A stretch of DNA of 41,519 bases from contig JANTFO010000008.1 of assembly GCA_024763365.1 (NCBI GenBank), forward strand, positions 1-41,519. The letters run 5' to 3'. Below are positions 30,426-39,635 of the stretch, in pieces (positions within the stretch are counted from its first letter, which is position 1; each line of letters begins with the position of its first letter). The stretch comes from Flavobacteriaceae bacterium (GTDB lineage Bacteria; Bacteroidota; Bacteroidia; Flavobacteriales; Flavobacteriaceae). The notes beneath the pieces were generated by a model. The model saw only the letters and a list, made by a program, of their open reading frames with translations, ran no database searches and was not told the origin of the DNA. Both the position numbers and the translations under genes were made by a program.

Positions 30426-31394
30426 TTGAATAAAGCCATAAAAAAAATACTGCTATATAGCCTGCCCGTTTTATTCGGTTTTTTTTTAGTTTGGTGGTCT
30501 TTATCAGGCTTGTCAGCATCTGATAAAACAGAAATTAAAAATGCACTGCAAAATGCAAATTTGTTTTGGGTGTTTGTTTCTTTGGTTTTGGGATTTCTCA
30601 GCCATTTATTCAGGGCTTATAGGTGGTCTTTGTTGTTGATTCCAATTGGTTATAAGCCCAAAATGGCTAATAATATATTTAGTATTTTCATAGCTTATTT
30701 AGTGAATTTGGCAATTCCAAGAGCGGGGGAAGTAGCGAGGGCTACAGCTATCAGTAAGTATGAGGCCATTCCTTTTGAAAAATCTTTTGGGACTATTGTG
30801 ACTGAGAGAGTCGTGGATGTTATTTTACTTTTTTTAATCATAGTAATTGCTTTGTATTATCAATATGATTTGATTAAAGATCTCCTGATAAGTAAAATTC
30901 CTGATCAACCTATCTTTTTCATAATCGGATTTGGCGCACTCCTTTTAATAGGTTTTGTTTTATTTTTTGTCTTAAAACGCAGTAAATATAAAGCTAAGAT
31001 CAAAAAATTTATTTTAGGATTTGTTGAAGGCTTAAAGAGTATTTTTCATTTACAAAAGGCTTTCTTGTTTATTATATACAGTATCCTAATATGGGTCTTG
31101 TATATACTGATGTTTTATATAACTACATATGCTCTGTCATCTACTTCGGGAATTGAAATGGGTGCCGTCATTGCGGGATTTGTAGTAGGCGCCTTGAGTA
31201 TTGCAGCAACAAACGGCGGATTAGGAACCTATCCTTTAGGTGTTCAGCAGGTTTTAATATTGTATGGTATAAGCGCTAATCAAGCTTTGGTTTTTGGTTG
31301 GCTCATGTGGTCAGCGCAGACCTTTATGATACTTGTATTTGGTGCTTTGTCTTTTTTACTATTACCTTTATATAACAAGAAATTCTTACAGTAG
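30426..31394 (+). CDS. Flippase-like membrane protein (LPG synthase TM family, UPF0104)
   Basis: The 322-residue integral membrane protein has about eight helices of the lysylphosphatidylglycerol-synthase transmembrane (UPF0104/YbhN) family. The signature IPRAGEVARATAISKYEAIPFEKSFGTIVTERVVDV segment and the later NGGLGTYPLGVQQVLILYG are present. The aminoacyl-transfer domain of MprF is absent. The start is a TTG 5 bases after the panD stop (MNKAIKKILLYSLPVLFG). The family is thought to move lipids across the membrane; no substrate is evident. The position after panCD is conserved in Bacteroidota as I remember it, without an obvious link in function. Confidence 0.85.
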   Translation: MNKAIKKILLYSLPVLFGFFLVWWSLSGLSASDKTEIKNALQNANLFWVFVSLVLGFLSHLFRAYRWSLLLIPIGYKPKMANNIFSIFIAYLVNLAIPRAGEVARATAISKYEAIPFEKSFGTIVTERVVDVILLFLIIVIALYYQYDLIKDLLISKIPDQPIFFIIGFGALLLIGFVLFFVLKRSKYKAKIKKFILGFVEGLKSIFHLQKAFLFIIYSILIWVLYILMFYITTYALSSTSGIEMGAVIAGFVVGALSIAATNGGLGTYPLGVQQVLILYGISANQALVFGWLMWSAQTFMILVFGALSFLLLPLYNKKFLQ

Positions 31395-31401
31395 ACTTTG
31401 C

Positions 31402-31992
31402 TTATTTTCCAAATATCTTTTTTACAAGGTTTAAGTTTTCTGTATCATTTTTTTTAGGTTCAACTATTGATTTAGTTGAACGGATAATTTCTTCAATATA
31501 TGTCTCATAATTCTTACCGCGTTCTTCTAAATATCCTTTTAAGTATCTTAAAGAAGTTTTAGTATCACTGGTTTTAAATTCTATTTTTTTAAGAATTTCA
31601 TAAAGTGTATCTATTCGATGAATTATGTTATCAGGTATGGCAAAACTATTACAATAATGTGCTTTTTGCTTTGTGACGTCTTCCTTGGTGATAAATTCAG
31701 TAAAAACCCAAAAAAAATGCTTGTCTTTGGACTGCATTTTAAGATATGCCTTGAAGCTTTTTTCTTTTTTTAGGTGATCTTTAAGCATCTCCAAAATAGT
31801 ATTTGGCATATCGGGATGAAATAAAACTTCTAAAGGTTCAAATATCAATTCATGTTCTTCAAAACCGGCAAGGGCACTAAGATTATCATTGACATATTCT
31901 ATTAGCCCCTCTTCATTGACTTTAAATGTAAGTTTTAAAGAAGGATTGACGTTTAATTGTCTGGGTTCTGTATTTGGTATAAAGTCATCCAT
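31402..31992 (-). CDS. Divergent Aer-like PAS protein (PAS-4)
   Basis: The 196-residue paralogue of the 6.8-9.5 kb PAS proteins is strongly diverged. The RHPDMP motif has become FHPDMP (Arg lost), the PHN before it is gone (EPLEVLF), the Trp of the MWDRL motif is lost (EMLKDHL), and the RKAAP end is CNSFAIP. The WVF strand and the helical C-terminal module remain (IDTLYEILKKIE...YLKGYLEERGKNYETYI). If Arg/His/Asp bind flavin as in Aer, this copy has probably changed or lost cofactor. It is last of a three-gene row, 8 bases after PAS-5. Confidence 0.8.
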   Translation of the reverse strand: MDDFIPNTEPRQLNVNPSLKLTFKVNEEGLIEYVNDNLSALAGFEEHELIFEPLEVLFHPDMPNTILEMLKDHLKKEKSFKAYLKMQSKDKHFFWVFTEFITKEDVTKQKAHYCNSFAIPDNIIHRIDTLYEILKKIEFKTSDTKTSLRYLKGYLEERGKNYETYIEEIIRSTKSIVEPKKNDTENLNLVKKIFGK

Positions 31993-32000
31993 AGTAATAG

Positions 32001-32465
32001 TTAATAAGTATCGCTGAAATAAAAATCGAGTTTGTCTTGACTTATTTTAAGCAAACTCATTATAAAATTATCGTATGTAGTGTTATTGTCATTAAAAGAA
32101 TCGGTAAGATATTTTTCAGAGGTTTCCATGCCACTTTTTGCTTCTTCGTTATAGTGTGTGTCAAAGTTGGTAATGACCCAATAGTAGCTTCCGTCTTTGG
32201 CTAAATTTTTGACCAGGGTATGAATATTTTTGCCTTTGTGAAGCCTATCCCAAAGCAACTTAAATACCACTTTTGGCATGTCGGGATGCCTGATTACATT
32301 GTGAGGTTCGCCCATCAATTCCCAAACATCATAGCCACAGATATGCATAAAATAATCATTAGCATATTCTATAATACCACGTTCATCCGTTTTGGACATG
32401 ATAATTTTTTTCTCGTCGAGTAAGATTTCGTTATCAATAGGATTTGGCCTTTTAAAAGAAGTCAT
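32001..32465 (-). CDS. Aer-like PAS protein with internal deletion (PAS-5)
   Basis: The 154 residues have an N-terminal PAS that is close to the first array (PNPIDNEILLDEKKIIMSKT, NVIRHPDMPKVVFKLLWDRL, DGSYYWVITNFDTHYNEE). About 40 residues are then missing: the final PAS strand, the YARRKAAP motif and the first helix of the C-terminal module. The sequence resumes at EAKSGMETSEKYL, the module's second half. The deletion is in frame and could have arisen between short repeats coding Glu-Glu. Without the last beta strand the PAS fold may not be stable. It is middle of the second PAS row. Confidence 0.75.
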   Translation of the reverse strand: MTSFKRPNPIDNEILLDEKKIIMSKTDERGIIEYANDYFMHICGYDVWELMGEPHNVIRHPDMPKVVFKLLWDRLHKGKNIHTLVKNLAKDGSYYWVITNFDTHYNEEAKSGMETSEKYLTDSFNDNNTTYDNFIMSLLKISQDKLDFYFSDTY

Positions 32466-32542
32466 TCTAGAACAATTATTTACATAAGTCTAAGATAATC
32501 GATCAAAGACTTTTTAGTTAAGTTGGGGATCAATGTATAGTT

Positions 32543-33262
32543 TTATTTACCAAATACTTTTTTGAGTAAACTTTTCTTTTTATGACTTTGTTTAACGGCT
32601 GTAGTTTTATTTAAGTCGTCTTGATTTTTCAGTGAGTCAGTTGAAATTTCAAAATTCATGTTTTGATCGAAAGGAGAATCAGAATTAGTATTTCTTTGAG
32701 CGTAAACATTTGATTTAAAAGTTTGTTCGTACTCAAGATGTCCGGTAGTAAGTTCTTTAATGTATTGGTTGTAGCTCATATTACGTTCTTCCAAAAAGCC
32801 AATGATATACCGTTTGGACGCTTCGATGTCACCGGTTTTTTCTTCTATTTTGGATAATATTTTATGAAGCGCATTAATCTTATGTACCGCATAAAGAGGT
32901 GCCGGTTTACTATTGCTATAATGAGCAATAATTTCTCCTTCCTCATTAGTTTTGGTCGTAAAATCTACCATGAGCCAAAAATAGCGCCCGTCTTTAGCTA
33001 AAAATTTAGCGATTATGCGCATAGGTTCTTTTTTTTCCAGACGCTCCATTAAAATATTAAAAAAGAGCATTGGCATATCCGGATGCCTTAATAAAAGCAT
33101 GGATTCTCCGATGAGGTCAAATTCTTCATAACCGCTTACTTCACAAAATTGATGATTGGCGTATTCAATAATACCATCCACACTTATTTTACAATTAAAA
33201 GAAGCGTTTTGACTAATTGAGATTTCTTTATCTATAGGAGTTATTTGAGGTTGAGTACTCAT
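32543..33262 (-). CDS. Divergent Aer-like PAS protein (PAS-6)
   Basis: The 239-residue protein has a PAS domain at about 10-125. The RHPDMP motif is kept (LLLRHPDMPMLFF), but the Trp of MWDRL is replaced (NILMERL) and the end reads HYSNSKPAP instead of YARRKAAP. The shared helical module follows (INALHKILSKIEE...YIIGFLEERNMSYNQYI), then a polar tail of about 60 residues rich in Ser, Asn and Lys that ends KKSLLKKVFGK. It is first in the second PAS row and has a good promoter upstream. It has no output domain. Confidence 0.82.
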   Translation of the reverse strand: MSTQPQITPIDKEISISQNASFNCKISVDGIIEYANHQFCEVSGYEEFDLIGESMLLLRHPDMPMLFFNILMERLEKKEPMRIIAKFLAKDGRYFWLMVDFTTKTNEEGEIIAHYSNSKPAPLYAVHKINALHKILSKIEEKTGDIEASKRYIIGFLEERNMSYNQYIKELTTGHLEYEQTFKSNVYAQRNTNSDSPFDQNMNFEISTDSLKNQDDLNKTTAVKQSHKKKSLLKKVFGK

Positions 33263-33293
33263 TTTATAAGGGGGTTAAAATTACTATGAGACA

Positions 33294-33325
33294 CAAAATT
33301 ATAAAAAAATCATAAGTAAATCAAA
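33294..33325 (-). promoter_or_regulatory. Promoter of the second PAS array
   Basis: On the minus strand TTTG (33325-33322), a 20-base spacer and TAATTTTG (33301-33294) match both Bacteroidota boxes (TTTG and TAnnTTTG). It lies 32 bases before the PAS-6 start and is the best full match in the window. Confidence 0.65.
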
Positions 33326-33330
33326 ATTAG

Positions 33331-35673
33331 TTAAATAATTTTGATTCTTTTTGATAATTCATTTCCGTTTTCATCAATTATATTAATAATATGCAAGCCC
33401 TTATCAAGAATAATTGATAATTCATTAATATTATGTGAAACTTTAATAAAACTGCCATCAACATACCAGTAAAGTAGTATATCATTTTTCAAGTGATGAA
33501 CCTTTATTATTAATGGATTTTTTAATTCTTTTTCATTTATTGGCAAATAGATCTCTTCATAAGACAGATTGTTTTCAAATGACATAATCTGGCTGCTTTT
33601 ACTGATACAGTTCGTTCTAAATGGAGGAGGTATACGATAATTAGGATGGTTTTTTTTATAAAAATAGGCTTGTGAGGCTGGTAATATAAACCACGCTTCA
33701 TGGACAATATTGGCTATAGGTTCACATGAAGTGTTAACTTGGTATTGTTTGTTAGAATCCAAATGGATTAACTGGTGATACGGACACATTTCTGTATGTA
33801 CACATTTAGCAGGCACCCATTCAACTTCAGTATTAGGGCAAATATCACTTGCTAGATGTCCACTCTCACTACATATGTTTACTTCAGTTAATTCGTCAAA
33901 TGGAGGATTAAACCATGTCTTATCATCAGCAAGATCAAAAAGATCGAATAAGACGGGAGCTGCAGCTTTGATTCCTGTCAATCCAGGCCTGCCCTCACCA
34001 TCTGCATTACCTACCCAAACCCCAATTAAATATTTTGAATTTAGTCCAATAGCCCAAGCATCTCTATAGCCAAAACTGGTTCCGGTTTTCCAAGCTATCT
34101 TTTTAGCATCTGAATAGAATTCCCAGTTTTCATTACCTTCAGGCCTATTTACTTCTAAAAGATTTTTAAAACAAGTGTAAATAGAGCCTGCATCAAAGAG
34201 AGGGTACTGATCTGTCAAAGTCCCAAAATCAAGGCTTTCATCATCTAAATAAGTAAGATCTTGTAATTCATCACTATAGTATTTTCCTTGTGTTTGGTCA
34301 TAGTGGTTTAGGCTACTTCCTAAAGTTGCATAAGCTCTGGATAAATTCCACAAACTGGCTTCAGCCCCACCTAAAATTAAGGATAAGCCGTAGTGGTCAG
34401 CTCCTTTAGAGATATTAGTGAGTTTTAATTTGCTTAGATCTTGATAAAATGCGTCCACTCCATATTGTTTAAGCATGTGTACAGCCGGAATATTTAATGA
34501 TTTGGCTATTGCTTTTCCGGCAGGTACTGCACCATGATAATTCAGGCTGAAGTTTTCCGGTTTATAACCGTTAATCTGTGTAGGAATATCAGGTATTAAG
34601 GTTTGTGGTGTAAATATACCGGAATTAAGCGCGGAAGTGTATAAAAATGGTTTTAAAATACTACCGGTACTGCGTGCTTTAGTGATTACATCAACATCTT
34701 TTTGATGGGCTTTATCAGTATTTGTATTTCCCACATAAGCCAATATTTTTCGAGTAGGTATTTCTACCACAATAGCAGCAATATTGTGGATGTGGTTGTT
34801 TATAAGCTCATGGTAGTGCTGTTCAATTATTTGGTTAGCTCTTTGTTGGAGGGGAAAAGAAATACTACTTTTAATACGTTTCCCCTGATGTTCTATGTTT
34901 GCTTTTTCCAAAAGGTGAGGTGATATTTGAGGAATCGCATAAGTTTTGTTTGGCAAGGCTTCTTGTAAAGCCAATTGATAAGTCAGTGTATCTATTTTGT
35001 TTCGTAAGTAGAGTTTATGTAATAAAAAATCTCTTTTGGCTTTTAATTTTTCCCTGTTTTTGTCAATATGTATGAGCCCCGGAGCATTAGGTAGTACGGC
35101 TAAAGTGGCATTTTCTGCCCAGGATAGATTGTCCGCCGATTGACCAAAATAACGCCAAGCGGCTGCTTCCAAACCCACTACATTTCCACCAAAGGGGGCA
35201 TTAGCTGCATAAAAATTGAGAATTTCGTCTTTGCTATAACCCAATTCCAAACGGGTAGCTAAGCCCAACTCAATTAGTTTCTCAAAATAAGTTCTGTTTT
35301 TATTTCGGGAAAGCCGTATCACTTGTTGGGTAATGGTACTGCCTCCACGAACAGTTTTTCCTTCTTTAATATTAGTAATGAGTGCTTTACTTATGGAAAC
35401 CGGATTAAAACCGGGATGTTTATAAAAATAAGCATCTTCGTATTGGAGGATACAAGTTTTGAATTTTTCAGATACTTTTTCAGATGCGGGAAAGCGCCAT
35501 TGCATATCGGTAGCTATTTTGGCTCCCAGTAATTTTCCTTCGCTACTTTCTAAAACAGTAGCCGTAGGTTCTTTAAAAAGTTTTTTGGGTAGTGAAAAAT
35601 AATACAGTATCAAGAGTAAAAGGATGAAGTAAGTCCTTTTTTTCCGACTGTATTTTTTGAGAAAAGGTATCAT
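33331..35673 (-). CDS. pbpC: Penicillin-binding protein 1C
   Basis: The 780-residue bifunctional peptidoglycan enzyme is anchored by one N-terminal helix (about 13-30). The glycosyltransferase 51 domain shows EDAYFYKHPGFNP, the catalytic Glu region, then RGGSTITQQV and NFYAANAPFGGNVVGLEAAA. The transpeptidase domain has the active-site Ser in TGSILKPFLY, SLN (AKSLNIPAV) and KTGTS. The C-terminus (about 690-780) is the PBP1C-specific BiPBP_C domain, after a Cys-rich piece (CSESGHLASDICPNTEVEW). It lies 40 bases downstream of the rseP-like gene, in a likely operon. Confidence 0.95.
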   Translation of the reverse strand: MIPFLKKYSRKKRTYFILLLLILYYFSLPKKLFKEPTATVLESSEGKLLGAKIATDMQWRFPASEKVSEKFKTCILQYEDAYFYKHPGFNPVSISKALITNIKEGKTVRGGSTITQQVIRLSRNKNRTYFEKLIELGLATRLELGYSKDEILNFYAANAPFGGNVVGLEAAAWRYFGQSADNLSWAENATLAVLPNAPGLIHIDKNREKLKAKRDFLLHKLYLRNKIDTLTYQLALQEALPNKTYAIPQISPHLLEKANIEHQGKRIKSSISFPLQQRANQIIEQHYHELINNHIHNIAAIVVEIPTRKILAYVGNTNTDKAHQKDVDVITKARSTGSILKPFLYTSALNSGIFTPQTLIPDIPTQINGYKPENFSLNYHGAVPAGKAIAKSLNIPAVHMLKQYGVDAFYQDLSKLKLTNISKGADHYGLSLILGGAEASLWNLSRAYATLGSSLNHYDQTQGKYYSDELQDLTYLDDESLDFGTLTDQYPLFDAGSIYTCFKNLLEVNRPEGNENWEFYSDAKKIAWKTGTSFGYRDAWAIGLNSKYLIGVWVGNADGEGRPGLTGIKAAAPVLFDLFDLADDKTWFNPPFDELTEVNICSESGHLASDICPNTEVEWVPAKCVHTEMCPYHQLIHLDSNKQYQVNTSCEPIANIVHEAWFILPASQAYFYKKNHPNYRIPPPFRTNCISKSSQIMSFENNLSYEEIYLPINEKELKNPLIIKVHHLKNDILLYWYVDGSFIKVSHNINELSIILDKGLHIINIIDENGNELSKRIKII

Positions 35674-35713
35674 TTACATTATAGAGATGTAATGACACTA
35701 AAGTACTAAAATT

Positions 35714-37048
35714 CTACAACCAGGCTTTGATTAATTTATAAATATCATTTCCGTTGGCCAGTAGTAAAATACCCATTAAAATGACAAAGCCTACGATTTG
35801 TGCATATTCAAGGAATTTATCGCTGGGTTTTTTCCCGGTAAGCATCTCAAATAGCACAAAAAGAGCATGTCCTCCATCGAGAGCGGGTATGGGTAACAAG
35901 TTCATAAAACCGAGCATGATGGAGAGTAAAGCTGTAATACTCCAGAATGACGGCCAACTCCATGTAGCTGGGAAAATATTGCCTATAGCGATAAAGCCAC
36001 CCACTTCACTGGCTCCCTTTTTAGTAAATACATATTTAAATTGGTAGATAAAATCTTTAAGAGTTGTGATACCTAATTCGTTTCCTCTTTTAATGCTTTC
36101 AGTTAAAGAATATTCTTTATGATTTATTTTAATGGCATCTTTAATAGTTGGATAAACGCCAATGGCATATTTTTTCTCTTTCTTATTGTATTCGGGTGTT
36201 AGACTTATATTGATACTATCTTTATCACGAAGTATTGATAACATAAATTCTTCACTGGTAACAGACGTCATAAATTCATTCCAATAGTCTATTGGTTTTT
36301 CATTTACAGCAAGAATGATATCATTTTTTTGAATCCCTGCTTTGAATGCTGGGGAATTAGGGACTACTGTATCTATTTCTGTCAAGAGTCGTTCATTAAA
36401 TGGATGTAAAACACCTTTTTCCCACATAATACTTCCAATATCTTCAGGGAGTGCGATAGTCTCTTGAGTTCCATCAGGATGTTTAACGCTGAGGGATTTG
36501 ATGTTTCTTAAAAATAACATCTTGTTTACATCACTAACATCAAAAGGTGTATCTCCATCAATTTTTAGGATCTTATCTCCATCCTGAAAACCGTATTCTT
36601 TGAAAACTTCATTTACGGCAAACCCATATTTTACTTCTTCGGGTTTTACATAATCTTCTCCCCAAACATGTATGATCATAATGTAAATGAGTATGCCAAG
36701 TATTAAGTTGACAGCCACACCACCCAGCATGATGATCAATCTTTGCCAGGCAGGTTTAGAGCGAAATTCATAGTCTTTTGGGGGTAGTTTCATCTGTTCC
36801 TTATCCATACTTTCATCGATCATACCAGAAATTTTAACATATCCACCCAATGGTAGCCAGCCTATACCGTATTCTGTATCACCTTTTTTAAAGGAAAACA
36901 ATTTTTTGCCCCATGCATCAAAGAACAAGTAAAACTTTTCAACCCGTGTTTTAAAAATTCGGGCAGTAATATAGTGTCCCCATTCATGTAAGATGATGAG
37001 TAGTGATAAGCTCAATAAAAACTGGGCAACTTTAATAAGAATTTCCAT
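35714..37048 (-). CDS. rseP: RseP-type site-2 intramembrane metalloprotease
   Basis: This membrane zinc protease of the RseP/MmpA family cuts membrane-bound anti-sigma factors. The zinc motif HEWGH is at about residue 21, the second motif NLLPIPALDGGHALFVLFE is near the C-terminus, and two PDZ domains lie between (GFQDGDKILKIDGD and NSPAFKAGIQKNDIILAVN). I prefer the ATG at 37048 (MEILIKVAQFLL) over an in-frame TTG at 37069, because it gives the usual short lead into the first helix. Length is 444 residues. It is followed by pbpC, which suggests a cell-envelope stress or assembly unit. Confidence 0.93.
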   Translation of the reverse strand: MEILIKVAQFLLSLSLLIILHEWGHYITARIFKTRVEKFYLFFDAWGKKLFSFKKGDTEYGIGWLPLGGYVKISGMIDESMDKEQMKLPPKDYEFRSKPAWQRLIIMLGGVAVNLILGILIYIMIIHVWGEDYVKPEEVKYGFAVNEVFKEYGFQDGDKILKIDGDTPFDVSDVNKMLFLRNIKSLSVKHPDGTQETIALPEDIGSIMWEKGVLHPFNERLLTEIDTVVPNSPAFKAGIQKNDIILAVNEKPIDYWNEFMTSVTSEEFMLSILRDKDSINISLTPEYNKKEKKYAIGVYPTIKDAIKINHKEYSLTESIKRGNELGITTLKDFIYQFKYVFTKKGASEVGGFIAIGNIFPATWSWPSFWSITALLSIMLGFMNLLPIPALDGGHALFVLFEMLTGKKPSDKFLEYAQIVGFVILMGILLLANGNDIYKLIKAWL

Positions 37049-37129
37049 AAAATCTGTTTGAGCCAGCAAATTTAATAAAAAGCAGTCCTAATAAGTGTAA
37101 CTATATTTAAAAACTTATCTTAAAACCGA

Positions 37130-39076
37130 TTACTTCTTTATTATTTTTTTAATTACGCTGCCCAAATTGGTTTCAATTTGTAAAATAATAACTCCTTTAG
37201 GTAAGTGGTCTGCCGGAATGATGGTTAAACCGGTTTCCAATAGTTTTTTCCCGTTTAAGTTAAAAGCACTTACTTTTTGAATAGTAAGAGCAGTTGGAAA
37301 ATGAATATGAATGGTATCATGTATAGGGTTTTGTATCCAAACTTGTTTTGTCAGTTCAAATTCACTTAAATTTAGACTGGGGTTTTGGTTTACGGCATTA
37401 TTCTTAGTAATGAGTTCATGCTCCGGGTCAAAGGAAATGTTCGTGACATCCATGCCAACCGATTGAACAAATATTTGACCGTCATAAGTGTTTTCCAATC
37501 TCAACCATGCTTCTTCACCCGAGCTTCCAAAGATTTTAATAGGTATTGGCATTTCATAATAGCTAACTGATCCGTGTGATTGTGTTTGATTGACTTTTAT
37601 GTAAAGATCCCCCTCATGATCATACCATTCTATTTGATAAGACGGATAACCTTCTCCTATAAACCAGTCAGCAAAAAACTCGTCGAGATCTGTACCACTT
37701 TGTGTTTCAAGATGGTTTTGCAGATCAATGGTGTGGGCATATCCATATGCTAAGTCAGGGTCGGCCAGATAATTCTTGATGGCTTGGAAAAAATCTGTGT
37801 CTCCCAGTTTATAACGAAGCATATGTAAAAGCATTCCGCCTTTTGCATAACTCAAACGACCGTTAAAAATACGCCATACGTTGGTTGTATCTGTGCAAAA
37901 TACAGAACCACCGGAAGAACTAGTGATATCTTGTATTTCATTATAGCGAAAATCTACAAAATCATTATGTCCATCTAATGCTTCAATAGTTAAACCCTCA
38001 CAATATGTTGCAAAACCTTCGTTAAGCCATATATCTTCCCAAGAACCACAAGTTACTTTATCTCCAAACCATTGATGAGCGAGTTCGTGTGCAACTAATT
38101 GTCGCCAAAAACTTCCCATGAAAGACATGGTAGTGTGCTCCATTCCACCACCAAAGCCACATTGGGCATGTCCATATTTTTCATTAGCATATGGGTACAT
38201 TTCAAAAAGGTCACCATAAATTTCTATGATATCAGCGGTAATGGGTGTGTTGTTTTGAGCATAACTCAAGTCTTCCGGATATACATAGTTTGTAATTGGA
38301 AATTCATCGGCTGTGCCTTCATAGGCATAGTCATTATACACACTATAGTTGGTAACAGCAATAGCTACGAGATAAGCTGGAATGGGATATTTGTGTTTCC
38401 AGTGAGTGGTTTTCATTCCGGTATTTACCACTTCAGATTGTAATAATCCATTGGATGCGGTTTTGTACTCGTGAATACCTCCATAGAACTCAGGGTGTGT
38501 TACGAAGACGTCAATAGAATCAATTTTATCGATCAGATCTTGTTTACAAGGCCACCAATTTTTGGCACCATAGGGTTCGGAAAGTGTCCACATGACAGGA
38601 ATTCCATTATGCGTTTCTTGTTCAAAAATACCAAAACCACCAGCATCTGGATTTCCGTTATAAGTGATACTTAGAGAATCTATCTCACCTTGATTAAGCG
38701 TTGTTGGTAAATCTATAATTACTTCCTCACCCGTATGAGTGAAGGTAAGATTTGTTCCATTTTGTTGGACTAGGCTTACATTCATATTTGATGCAAGATC
38801 AAAGGTGATGGTATTCATACTCTCCAAAGCTTCCCAATAAGTAGTAATGGTACCACTAATATAAGCAGGAGAAGAACCCGGATCAACATTCCATTCCATT
38901 CGGTGATATTTGATATCATAGTTGGTCGTATTGGGATTTCTTTGAAAATCTATTTTGCTTTTAGCCCTGTTTTTTTCAGCTAGAATTAATTGCTTCAACA
39001 TGTCTTTTTCATTTTGGGCAAAAGTGTTTTGTAGTAGTATAATACCTAGAATTAGTAGTATATTGATTTTTTTCAT
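37130..39076 (-). CDS. Secreted M1-family metallopeptidase with T9SS sorting domain
   Basis: The 648 residues begin with a signal peptide (MKKINILLILGIILLQNTFAQ). An M1 beta-sandwich is followed by a catalytic domain with the zinc motif HELAHQWFGDKV, the downstream Glu ligand in WLNEGFATYCEG, and the substrate motif GGMEHTTMS in place of the usual GxMEN. The C-terminal 75 residues look like a type A T9SS sorting domain (VSAFNLNGKKLLETG, ending in a Lys-rich VIKKIIKK), so it is probably exported by type IX secretion and held on the surface or released. It would degrade peptides outside the cell. A -7 box (TATATTTG) lies upstream. Confidence 0.92.
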   Translation of the reverse strand: MKKINILLILGIILLQNTFAQNEKDMLKQLILAEKNRAKSKIDFQRNPNTTNYDIKYHRMEWNVDPGSSPAYISGTITTYWEALESMNTITFDLASNMNVSLVQQNGTNLTFTHTGEEVIIDLPTTLNQGEIDSLSITYNGNPDAGGFGIFEQETHNGIPVMWTLSEPYGAKNWWPCKQDLIDKIDSIDVFVTHPEFYGGIHEYKTASNGLLQSEVVNTGMKTTHWKHKYPIPAYLVAIAVTNYSVYNDYAYEGTADEFPITNYVYPEDLSYAQNNTPITADIIEIYGDLFEMYPYANEKYGHAQCGFGGGMEHTTMSFMGSFWRQLVAHELAHQWFGDKVTCGSWEDIWLNEGFATYCEGLTIEALDGHNDFVDFRYNEIQDITSSSGGSVFCTDTTNVWRIFNGRLSYAKGGMLLHMLRYKLGDTDFFQAIKNYLADPDLAYGYAHTIDLQNHLETQSGTDLDEFFADWFIGEGYPSYQIEWYDHEGDLYIKVNQTQSHGSVSYYEMPIPIKIFGSSGEEAWLRLENTYDGQIFVQSVGMDVTNISFDPEHELITKNNAVNQNPSLNLSEFELTKQVWIQNPIHDTIHIHFPTALTIQKVSAFNLNGKKLLETGLTIIPADHLPKGVIILQIETNLGSVIKKIIKK

Positions 39077-39126
39077 CTTATTATTATTTTTAAATCAGAG
39101 TTCAATAAAAATTAAGTTTTCTGAAA

Positions 39127-39134
39127 CAAATATA
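39127..39134 (-). promoter_or_regulatory. -7 box for the M1 peptidase gene
   Basis: TATATTTG on the minus strand matches TAnnTTTG, 51 bases before the ATG. No clear -33 is seen. Confidence 0.5.
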
Positions 39135-39187
39135 TATAATTAACATTTTACAGTGGAAATATATATTTTTAATGTTTACAAAAGCTG

Positions 39188-39217
39188 TTTATATCTAAAG
39201 ATAATATAGTATATTTG
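39188..39217 (+). promoter_or_regulatory. Promoter for feoA
   Basis: TTTA (39188-39191), an 18-base spacer and TATATTTG (39210-39217) lie 32 bases before feoA. The same boxes and spacing recur before feoB. Confidence 0.55.
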
Positions 39218-39248
39218 TCCATTATTTAAAACCATTCTAAATAACGGA

Positions 39249-39470
39249 ATGAATTTAGCAGACCTTAATATTGGTGATCAAGGTGTAATTTGTGAAGTTT
39301 CAATCAATGATATTCCATTAAAATTGTTGGAAATGGGTTGTTTACCGGGTGAACGTGTCACTTTGATACAAAAAGCCCCGTTTAAAGATCCATTATATAT
39401 TAAAGTGAATGGTAGTCATATAGCCATTAGAGTGGAAACTGCCCGTCAAATAGAGGTTGAACCCATTTAA
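39249..39470 (+). CDS. feoA: Ferrous-iron transport protein A
   Basis: The 73-residue SH3-like cytoplasmic protein works with FeoB in ferrous-iron uptake. The fold is marked by LNIGDQGVICEV, LLEMGCLPGERVTLIQKAPFKDPL and the end AIRVETARQIEVEPI. The length is typical for single FeoA; in many Bacteroidota FeoA is fused to FeoB or occurs as a pair, while here it is separate. feoB follows after 165 bases on the same strand. Confidence 0.95.
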   Translation: MNLADLNIGDQGVICEVSINDIPLKLLEMGCLPGERVTLIQKAPFKDPLYIKVNGSHIAIRVETARQIEVEPI

Positions 39471-39560
39471 CGTTTTTCATTTCCCTAAATATGATTAGCA
39501 TACGTCCATATTTTATTACTTATTTTGTCCATAACTATGATTATACACTTCCAAATGTGC

Positions 39561-39590
39561 TTTATACGGGCCTATTTTCTTGTATATTTG
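39561..39590 (+). promoter_or_regulatory. Possible separate promoter for feoB
   Basis: TTTA (39561-39564), 18 bases and TATATTTG (39583-39590) lie 46 bases before the feoB start, the same layout as the feoA promoter. The 165-base feoA-feoB gap has no protein-coding frame I can support. Confidence 0.45.
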
Positions 39591-39635
39591 AAAGAGGCCA
39601 AATGAATTAAATGAGTTCGAGAAAATATATAGTTT

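Noticed and set aside
37049-37069. TTG start seven codons upstream for the RseP-type protease
   Set aside because: The ATG at 37048 gives the family's usual N-terminus. The extra residues LAQTDF have no support.
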